Assembly (NCBI GenBank): GCA_017547205.1 | Contig: JAFYQH010000004.1 | Coordinates: forward strand, 1-53,681 | Reading direction: 5' to 3' | Length of the DNA: 53,681 nucleotides | DNA from: Bacteroidaceae bacterium | Lineage (GTDB): Bacteria; Bacteroidota; Bacteroidia; Bacteroidales; Bacteroidaceae | Shown here: one piece after another, positions 47,799 through 53,681 of the stretch | Numbering within the stretch: the stretch's first letter is position 1 | How the letters are laid out: each line of letters begins with the position of its first letter | Notes under the pieces: generated by a model | The model's database searches: none | Seen by the model: the letters and a program-made list of their open reading frames with translations, nothing else | What the model was told of the DNA's origin: nothing | Program-made: the position numbers and the translations under genes

Positions 47799-48125
47799 TC
47801 AAAGCAGGCCAAGTTCGAGTTTCGCCTCCTCAGTCATCAGGTCCTGACTCCATTCTGGCTCGAATACAAGATTGAGATTGACAGCAGCTACACCCTCTAT
47901 GGACTCAACCTTCATCCTCACATCCTCCATCATGAAGTCTGCTGCAGGACAGTTGGGCGCCGTGAGCGTCATGTCAATGTCCACCGACGAGTCCTCATTC
48001 ACCTCTATACGGTAGATGAGCCCCAAATCATATATATTGACCGGAATTTCGGGGTCATATACCGTCTTTATCATCTCCACGATTTTCTGTTCAAGTTCTA
48101 TTTTCTCCATATCATTACACGCCAT
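47799..48125 (-). CDS. DUF59 (MIP18/SufT-like) iron-sulfur assembly protein
   Basis: A 108-residue protein of the DUF59/MIP18 family, which takes part in iron-sulfur cluster maturation or related metal transfer. The signature DPEIPVNIYDLGLIY and TAPNCPAADFM, with the conserved Cys in NCP, are present. Length is usual for the short stand-alone form. The ATG at 48125 shares its A with the TGA stop of radC (TGATG), so translation is probably coupled; the ATG at 48110 (MEKIELEQ) and a GTG at 48128 are alternatives. It is in the GT-radC-DUF59 operon, which does not point to a special partner. Confidence 0.85.
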   Translation of the reverse strand: MACNDMEKIELEQKIVEMIKTVYDPEIPVNIYDLGLIYRIEVNEDSSVDIDMTLTAPNCPAADFMMEDVRMKVESIEGVAAVNLNLVFEPEWSQDLMTEEAKLELGLL

Positions 48126-48820
48126 CACAGGCGAGCCTCATCATTATAACTGTAATATGCCCCGTCTGTAAGTACTATATGGTCAAGCAGACGTATGTTC
48201 ATAACCTTGCATGCCTGCGAAAGGTTAGCCGTAAGCCTGTCGTCCTCGCGGCTCGGCCTTATATTGCCCGACGGATGATTATGGCACAAGGCGATTGTCG
48301 TCGCACGCTTCATGAGAGCCTCACGCATCACAAGCCTCACATCCACTACGGTTGCAGTCAGGCCACCGCTCCCTATCAGCACATGGTCTATAACCCTGTT
48401 CATATTGTTAAGCAACAATACATAACAGCGTTCTATCGGAGAATCACACAATATTGGGTGGAAGAAACTGTAAAGATCTTTTGACGACATTATACGTCTT
48501 GCCTCGGGCATTTCGTCATTGGCACGCCTTTTCCATAGCTCGCATGCAGCAACTATCGATATCGCCTTTGCCGGACCTATACCCTTGAACTGGCAGAGGT
48601 CATCTACCGAGAGCCTTGCCAGTTCGGCAATGCTGTCCCCGCACGAAGCAAGCACTCTCTTCATTAGACCCACAGCAGTTTCCTCGTCATTACCGGAACC
48701 CACAAGTATGGCAAGCAGTTCCGACTTGCTGAGCGACGAAATGCCATGCATCATGGCTTTCTCGCGCGGGCGCTCATCAAGAGGCCACTCCTTTATACTT
48801 TGTCTGACCTTCTCAGCCAT
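48125..48820 (-). CDS. radC: RadC family JAB-domain protein
   Basis: A 231-residue protein with an N-terminal helix-hairpin-helix region (DDLCQFKGIGPAKAISIVAA, ~70-89) and a C-terminal JAMM/MPN domain with HNHPSGN followed by SREDD (the HxHx(7)..D metal site). The family was once thought to act in DNA repair; its true role is unsettled and no peptidase activity is proven for most members. The start at 48820 (MAEKVRQSIKEWPLDERPREK) is preferred because it gives the family's usual N-terminus; an upstream in-frame ATG at 48865 would overlap the glycosyltransferase gene. It begins 1 nt after that gene's stop and overlaps the DUF59 gene. Confidence 0.9.
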   Translation of the reverse strand: MAEKVRQSIKEWPLDERPREKAMMHGISSLSKSELLAILVGSGNDEETAVGLMKRVLASCGDSIAELARLSVDDLCQFKGIGPAKAISIVAACELWKRRANDEMPEARRIMSSKDLYSFFHPILCDSPIERCYVLLLNNMNRVIDHVLIGSGGLTATVVDVRLVMREALMKRATTIALCHNHPSGNIRPSREDDRLTANLSQACKVMNIRLLDHIVLTDGAYYSYNDEARL

Positions 48821-48821
48821 A

Positions 48822-49826
48822 CTATCCCCTATTATAGAGTTTTGTAAGATTCTCCTTCGTTTCAAGCGGACGCCTGAGTATCATCTTGAACCAGAAAGCC
48901 TTAAGGAACCCCATGCCATAGCCGGTTATCTGCACGGCTGCCGCAAGAACTGACAAGGCAGCCACCCTGATGCTACGATTCTTCTGCAATGAATCAAAGA
49001 ATATCAGCAGGATATAAAGCAGGGGCAACATCAGGAGCCATGGGCAGAACACTGCAGCCACCAATAGCACGACCCCCATCAGCAACATCAAAGCAGGTGC
49101 CGCATGCACTGGTTTGAGAGAACCGGGATGTATAAGCTGCAACCATATACGTGCCTGTCCGAAGTTGTTGACCTGCTTGTAGAAACGGTGCATGTCGATA
49201 CGGCGCTTGTGATAGACATATACCTCACGTATAAGACGTGTACTGAACCCGGCATTGCGTATGCGTATGCTCAGGTCAATGTCCTCTCCCATCATGTCCT
49301 TGAAATCGCCCACCTTTTCATAGACCTCCTTCGAGAATCCCATATTGAATGTGCGCGGACAGAACTTCTCCATGACGGCCTTGCCGCCACGTATACCGCC
49401 GGTGGTCCAGAAAGATGTCATTGCATGGCTTACAGCCTTCTGCATATCAGAGAAAGAACTGTCGGCAGCATCGGGTCCGCCAAAACAGTCGCAATAACAT
49501 GAACCCATTGCAGCCTCGAGCTTCTCGAAGTAGAACGGTGGCAGAATTACATCGGAATCGAAGAACAGCAGGTAGTCGCCTGCAGCCCTGGCCATACCAT
49601 AGTTACGGGTATCGCTGCGACCGGAGTTCTCCTTATAAAAGTAACGGATAGTAAAAAAAGAACGATAGTGATCAAGCAAATGATCACACCGTTCTTTTGA
49701 GCCATCCTCTATAATCAACAGCTCAAATGGTTTTACCGTCTGAGCCAACAGGCTGTCGAGCAGTTCCTTGACTTCTCCAGGCCTATTATAAACCGGGACA
49801 ATTATCGAGTATAGCAAATCTTTCAA
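48822..49826 (-). CDS. GT2-family glycosyltransferase, membrane-anchored
   Basis: A 334-residue family 2 glycosyltransferase. The GT-A domain (~1-225) has the start signature YSIIVPVYNRPGEVKELLDSL, the sugar-nucleotide Asp in EDGS, the metal-binding DSD (~94-96, FFDSDVILPP) and the acceptor-side EDIDLSIR (~184-191). Two to three transmembrane segments lie near 248-300 and the C-terminus is basic. It probably transfers a sugar to a lipid-linked or cell-envelope acceptor at the inner membrane. The acceptor is unknown, and radC next door gives no hint. It is the first gene of the operon. Confidence 0.85.
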   Translation of the reverse strand: MKDLLYSIIVPVYNRPGEVKELLDSLLAQTVKPFELLIIEDGSKERCDHLLDHYRSFFTIRYFYKENSGRSDTRNYGMARAAGDYLLFFDSDVILPPFYFEKLEAAMGSCYCDCFGGPDAADSSFSDMQKAVSHAMTSFWTTGGIRGGKAVMEKFCPRTFNMGFSKEVYEKVGDFKDMMGEDIDLSIRIRNAGFSTRLIREVYVYHKRRIDMHRFYKQVNNFGQARIWLQLIHPGSLKPVHAAPALMLLMGVVLLVAAVFCPWLLMLPLLYILLIFFDSLQKNRSIRVAALSVLAAAVQITGYGMGFLKAFWFKMILRRPLETKENLTKLYNRG

Positions 49827-49957
49827 TTTAAGTTAGACCTATGTCTTACTTTTTTACAAGTTCATTGAGACGGCATGAACGAGGGCTGGCATTACGGGAG
49901 CAGAAAGCCCCCCCCTGCTTGCCATCGGGAGCACCATCATCTTTCAACGAATCACAC

Positions 49958-50524
49958 TTAAGCCTTTACGCGGCCTACATATGAACCGTCGCGGGTATCG
50001 ACCTCAACGAGCTCACCCTCATTGATGAAAAGAGGAACACGAATCTCGGCACCGGTCTCCAATGTAGCCGGCTTTGTTGCATTGGTAGCAGTATCTCCCT
50101 TGAGACCCGGCTCTGTATATGTGATTGCAAGAACAACCTTCACAGGCATGTCGGCAAAGAGGATTGTCTCAGTTGAAGCATCGGTAACAACCTCCAGGGT
50201 CATACCCTCCTTCATATATGCCACACCATTGATCTGCTCTGCAGAGATGTTCACCTGCTCATATGTCTCCTGGTTCATGAAAACATAGTCGCTGCCCTCC
50301 TGATAAAGATACTGATAGGGGCGGCGCTCAACGCGTACATCCTCAAGTTTCTCACCGATGTTGAAACGGCGCTCGAGAACGTAGCCGTCAACAACATCCT
50401 TCAGCTTTGTACGCATGAAGGTGTTACCCTTACCCGGCTTTACGTGCAGGAAGTCGATGCAGAAATACAACTTGCCATCCATGCGGATAGCTGTACCGAT
50501 TTTAATGTCTTGAGCGTTAATCAT
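49958..50524 (-). CDS. efp: Elongation factor P
   Basis: A 188-residue three-domain translation factor that relieves ribosome stalling at polyproline stretches. The KOW-like N-terminal domain has the loop HVKPGKGNTF with Lys32 at the tip, the position modified in many bacteria (Lys34 in E. coli). OB domains II and III follow, ending VDTRDGSYVGRVKA. The length is typical. No modification enzyme gene is present in the window. The Pro-Asp-rich lipoprotein linker (419-1051) is an example of a sequence its activity could help, which is an inference only. It is 131 nt upstream of the glycosyltransferase gene with no clear terminator between. Confidence 0.96.
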   Translation of the reverse strand: MINAQDIKIGTAIRMDGKLYFCIDFLHVKPGKGNTFMRTKLKDVVDGYVLERRFNIGEKLEDVRVERRPYQYLYQEGSDYVFMNQETYEQVNISAEQINGVAYMKEGMTLEVVTDASTETILFADMPVKVVLAITYTEPGLKGDTATNATKPATLETGAEIRVPLFINEGELVEVDTRDGSYVGRVKA

Positions 50525-50600
50525 AACTATATATTTTTTTTGTTAATATTGTTCCTATAAAAGTGGTGTGCCGGACCCATACAGGCACAAAAACCGGCTG

Positions 50601-50632
50601 CAAAGATAATAAGAAACACAGACATACGCAAT
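50601..50632 (-). promoter_or_regulatory. Promoter of efp
   Basis: Minus-strand ATTG (50629-50632, one mismatch to TTTG), 20 bp spacer and TATCTTTG (50601-50608). Start near 50596, leader about 72 nt. Confidence 0.6.
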
Positions 50633-50734
50633 CTTAGTGCGCATTTATTAATTTACGCGCACACACTTGTAATAAAAATATGCCATTTAAAAATAATTAA
50701 GTCCCAAACACTTTTCAAAGACACGGATTATGCC

Positions 50735-50742
50735 TATTTTTG
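50735..50742 (+). promoter_or_regulatory. -7 promoter element of the RND efflux operon
   Basis: TATTTTTG fits TAnnTTTG; the -33 region (TTTC at 50713-50716) is weak. Start near 50747 lies before the ATG at 50791. A regulator may be needed for full expression. Confidence 0.5.
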
Positions 50743-50790
50743 TAAAATTATAATACCATATTGAAAAATTCACAGAAAAACGACATAGTC

Positions 50791-51867
50791 ATGAACAGGA
50801 AACTCAAATGGGGACTCATTTCAGCTTTTGCCATCGCAGTAGGAATATTCGGATACTACCAACTGACGCCACACGAGAACAAGGAACTCTCACAAGCCGA
50901 GAACAAGCCTAAGGGGAACGGCAAAAAAACCTTGAGCGTAAATGCCAAGATTCTCAAGCCTCACCTTCTTACTGACGAGATACTGGCAGTAGGACGTCTT
51001 GTACCCGACGAAGAGGTGCAGCTCTCTTTTGAGACGTCGGGAAAGATTACCGGAATATTCTTCAAAGAAGGAAGCCACGTAAATAAAGGCACATTGCTCG
51101 CAAAGGTAAACGACCAGCAGCTGCAGGCACAGTTAGTGCGCCTTGAGTCACAGTTGCCGCTTGCAGAGGACCGTGTTTACAGGCAGAATGCACTGCTACA
51201 GCGCGACGCCGTCAGCAAGGAAGCATTGGAGATTGTAAAGACAGAACTTGCAACCCTCAAGGCCGATATCGACAGAGTTAAGGCTGAGATTGAGATGACG
51301 GAATTGCGTGCGCCGTTCGACGGAGTAATCGGTTTGCGCCAGGTAAGCGTGGGAGCATACGCCTCACCGACAACCGTCATCGCAACACTGACATCGGTCA
51401 AGCCAATAAAGATTGAGTTCTCCGTTGCCGAGCGCTACGCAAACGAAGTGAAGAAAGGCACCAACCTTACATTCAAGGTAGACGGAAGCATTGAAACATT
51501 CAGCGCACAGGTCTACGCAACGGAATCGAGCCTTGATCCCGAGACGCACAACCTGCCTGTAAGGGCACTCTACCCCAACAGCAACGGCGAGCTCCTGCCG
51601 GGACTATACGCCGACATCAGGCTCAAGCAGAAGGAAATCAACGATGCGATAGCAGTTCCATCGGAAGCCATAGTACCCGAGATGGGAATAAGCAAAGTCT
51701 TTGTCTACAGGAGCGGCAAAGCCGAGCCCGTAGAGGTTGTGACCGGCCTGCGCACCGAAGCCGAGGTACAGATTCTTAAAGGGCTGAATGAAGGCGACAC
51801 CATATTGACATCGGGAACACTGCAACTTCGCAAGGGTTCCGCAGTAGAGATTGCATCAATTGAATAA
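50791..51867 (+). CDS. RND efflux periplasmic adaptor (MFP, HlyD-like)
   Basis: A 358-residue membrane fusion protein of an RND efflux pump. The ATG at 50791 (MNRKLKWGLISAFAIAVGIFGYY) gives an N-terminal membrane anchor or signal segment; a TTG at 50761 in the same frame is less likely. The lipoyl half-motifs and the coiled hairpin between them are visible (IFFKEGSHVNKGTLLAKVND; LRAPFDGVIGLRQVSVGAY), followed by the beta-barrel domain (IKIEFSVAERYANEVKKG) and the membrane-proximal domain. It is 20 nt upstream of the pump gene. A TolC-type partner is not in this operon within the window; the gene at 45660 is a candidate. Confidence 0.92.
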   Translation: MNRKLKWGLISAFAIAVGIFGYYQLTPHENKELSQAENKPKGNGKKTLSVNAKILKPHLLTDEILAVGRLVPDEEVQLSFETSGKITGIFFKEGSHVNKGTLLAKVNDQQLQAQLVRLESQLPLAEDRVYRQNALLQRDAVSKEALEIVKTELATLKADIDRVKAEIEMTELRAPFDGVIGLRQVSVGAYASPTTVIATLTSVKPIKIEFSVAERYANEVKKGTNLTFKVDGSIETFSAQVYATESSLDPETHNLPVRALYPNSNGELLPGLYADIRLKQKEINDAIAVPSEAIVPEMGISKVFVYRSGKAEPVEVVTGLRTEAEVQILKGLNEGDTILTSGTLQLRKGSAVEIASIE

Positions 51868-51887
51868 AGCGACAAAAAAGCCACAAG

Positions 51888-53681
51888 ATGAACATTTCGG
51901 AACTGAGTATACGCAGGCCCGTACTTGCCACGGTGCTTACTATCATAATCATTCTTTTCGGCATGATCGGCTACTATGCGCTCGGCGTGCGCGAGTACCC
52001 ATCAGTCGATAACCCCATAATTTCGGTAAGCTGCAGCTATGCCGGAGCAAATGCCGACGTAATCGAGAACCAGATTACTGAACCCTTGGAACAGAACATC
52101 AACGGTATTCCCGGCATACGTTCGCTCACAAGTGTCAGCCAGCAGGGAAGCAGCCGTATAACCGTAGAATTCGAACTTTCGGTTGACCTTGAGACGGCAG
52201 CCAACGATGTGCGTGACAAGGTTTCACGCGCACAGCGATACCTGCCGCGCGACTGCGACCCGCCGACCGTATCCAAAGCCGATGCCGACGCCATGCCCAT
52301 TCTCATGGTTGCAATACAGAGCGACAAACGCTCACTGCTCGAACTGAGCGAAATTGCCGACCTGACGGTAAAGGAACAGTTACAGACCATTCCCGACGTA
52401 AGTGCCGTGCAGATATGGGGAGAGAAACGTTACTCCATGCGCATATGGCTCGACCCCGTAAAGTTGGCAGCATACGGGCTGACACCTATTGATGTCAGGA
52501 ATGCCGTGACGAACGAGAATGTCGAGTTGCCTTCGGGAAGCATAGAGGGCAACACGGTCGAGCTCACCCTGCGCACCATGGGACAGATGCACACTGCGCA
52601 GGAGTTCAGCAATGTCATACTCAAGGAGAGCAACGGCAACGTCGTACGCATTAGAGACATCGCAAGAACCGAACTGGGACCTGCAGATATTAAGAGCTAC
52701 ATGAAAATGAATGGCGTACCCATGGTGGGTGTATGCGTGGTTCCACAGCCCGGCGCCAACCACATTGAGATAGCCGATGCCGTGTACGAGCGCATGGAAC
52801 ACATGAAGAAGGACCTGCCCGATGATGTTGAATACACGTACGGATTCGACAACACCAAGTTCATACGAGCATCCATAAGCGAAGTGGAAAGCACCGTCTA
52901 CGAGGCTTTCATACTTGTGATTATAATCATATTCCTGTTCCTTCGCGACTGGCGTGTCACACTCATTCCCTGTATTGTCATTCCCGTATCGCTCATAGGC
53001 GCATTCTTCGTGATGTACGTTGCCGGATTCTCCATAAACGTGCTTACCATGCTTGCCGTGGTGCTCTCGGTAGGCCTTGTGGTGGATGATGCAATCGTAA
53101 TGACGGAGAATATATACATACGCATAGAACAGGGAATGAAGCCGTTCAAGGCCGGTATCGAGGGTGCGAAGGAGATTTTCTTCGCCGTCATATCCACGAC
53201 AATCACACTCGTTGCCGTATTCCTCCCTATCGTATTCATGGAAGGTACCAGCGGAAGGCTTTTCCGCGAATTCAGTTTTGTGGTGGCCGGCTCGGTAATC
53301 ATTTCGTCGTTCGCGGCACTTACCTTCACTCCAATGCTCGCGACAAAAATCCTGAAAAGGCGCAAGGAGCAGAAATGGTTCTACCGAAAGACCGAACCGT
53401 TCTTTGCCGGAATGAACCGCTATTATGGAATATCCCTGGATGCATTCCTTAGGCGCCGTTGGATTGCGATACCTGTTACTCTTGTAATGTTCGTACTCAT
53501 AGGCTACTTGTGGAACGAGATTCCTGCCGAGATGGCACCGATGGAGGACCGCTCGCAGATTACGGTAAACACCCGCGGTGCCGAAGGCGTCAGCTATGAA
53601 TACATGCGCGACTACACCGAGGAAATCACCATGCTCATAGACTCCATAGTACCCGATGCGGCGTCGGTAACATCACGCGTA
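51888..53681 (+). CDS. RND efflux pump inner-membrane transporter, 5' part
   Basis: Only the first 598 codons are in the window and the gene runs off the right edge; full-length relatives have about 1020-1050. It starts 20 nt after the adaptor gene with MNISELSIRRPVLATVLTIII. The first transmembrane helix (~12-32) and the periplasmic porter domains are followed by helices 2-6 (~338-500). The proton-relay pair Asp400-Asp401 in LVVDDAIVMTENIY corresponds to the AcrB Asp pair. It belongs to the hydrophobe/amphiphile efflux (AcrB/MexB/MdtB-like) branch rather than the heavy-metal branch, judged by general similarity only. Confidence 0.93.
   Translation, partial: MNISELSIRRPVLATVLTIIIILFGMIGYYALGVREYPSVDNPIISVSCSYAGANADVIENQITEPLEQNINGIPGIRSLTSVSQQGSSRITVEFELSVDLETAANDVRDKVSRAQRYLPRDCDPPTVSKADADAMPILMVAIQSDKRSLLELSEIADLTVKEQLQTIPDVSAVQIWGEKRYSMRIWLDPVKLAAYGLTPIDVRNAVTNENVELPSGSIEGNTVELTLRTMGQMHTAQEFSNVILKESNGNVVRIRDIARTELGPADIKSYMKMNGVPMVGVCVVPQPGANHIEIADAVYERMEHMKKDLPDDVEYTYGFDNTKFIRASISEVESTVYEAFILVIIIIFLFLRDWRVTLIPCIVIPVSLIGAFFVMYVAGFSINVLTMLAVVLSVGLVVDDAIVMTENIYIRIEQGMKPFKAGIEGAKEIFFAVISTTITLVAVFLPIVFMEGTSGRLFREFSFVVAGSVIISSFAALTFTPMLATKILKRRKEQKWFYRKTEPFFAGMNRYYGISLDAFLRRRWIAIPVTLVMFVLIGYLWNEIPAEMAPMEDRSQITVNTRGAEGVSYEYMRDYTEEITMLIDSIVPDAASVTSRV

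Overview
The window looks like chromosomal DNA of a Bacteroidota bacterium, most likely a Bacteroidales member of the Prevotella type. The evidence is promoters of the form TTTG-N19/20-TAnnTTTG, a complete SprA type IX secretion (T9SS) translocon gene, exported proteins with T9SS-type C-terminal sorting tails, BspA-like leucine-rich repeats and a DUF4491 membrane protein. SprA argues against the genus Bacteroides as far as I know that genus. The species cannot be named from the sequence. I see no transposase, phage gene, plasmid function, CRISPR array or rRNA operon.

Layout. 1-418: intergenic repeats and a terminator. 419-11553 (minus): a three-gene operon encoding a BspA-like repeat protein, a 2351-residue multidomain surface protein and a small lipoprotein with a Pro-Asp linker. 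11554-12270: its promoter and a 168 bp imperfect palindrome. 12271-19035: a GNAT acetyltransferase, a T9SS-tailed LacZ-type GH2 beta-galactosidase preceded by two related palindromes, a DUF4491 protein and a GH29 alpha-L-fucosidase. The last two are transcribed from back-to-back promoters. 19079-24971: cutC-xpt, a transglutaminase-like exported protein and an ABC exporter. 25056-33546: ruvA-sprA-L,D-transpeptidase. 33690-35961: tRNA-Arg(CCU), a TPR protein, and an AraC-type regulator next to an AlkD-like repair protein. 36120-39987: fur-purA-metallopeptidase-hisS. 40053-43973: pta-ackA flanked by two lipoprotein genes. 44140-46904: CCA-adding enzyme and a TolC-like protein. 46974-50524 (minus): efp, glycosyltransferase, radC, a DUF59 protein and lpxH. 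50791 to the end: RND efflux adaptor and the first 598 codons of its pump.

How it fits together. SprA is the outer-membrane pore of the T9SS. At least three large proteins here (GH2 and the two large operon proteins) carry tails expected of its cargo, so pore and cargo lie within about 25 kb. GH2 and GH29 would release galactose and fucose from host or dietary glycans; no SusC/SusD pair accompanies them. Pta-AckA makes acetate and ATP. The single tRNA gene has no encoded CCA, which the cca product would add. All five convergent gene junctions carry a strong symmetrical hairpin. Most of the remainder is housekeeping. The least explained items are the three-gene surface operon with its helical, AT-rich internal module, the paired palindromes before the GH2 gene, and the 168 bp palindrome.
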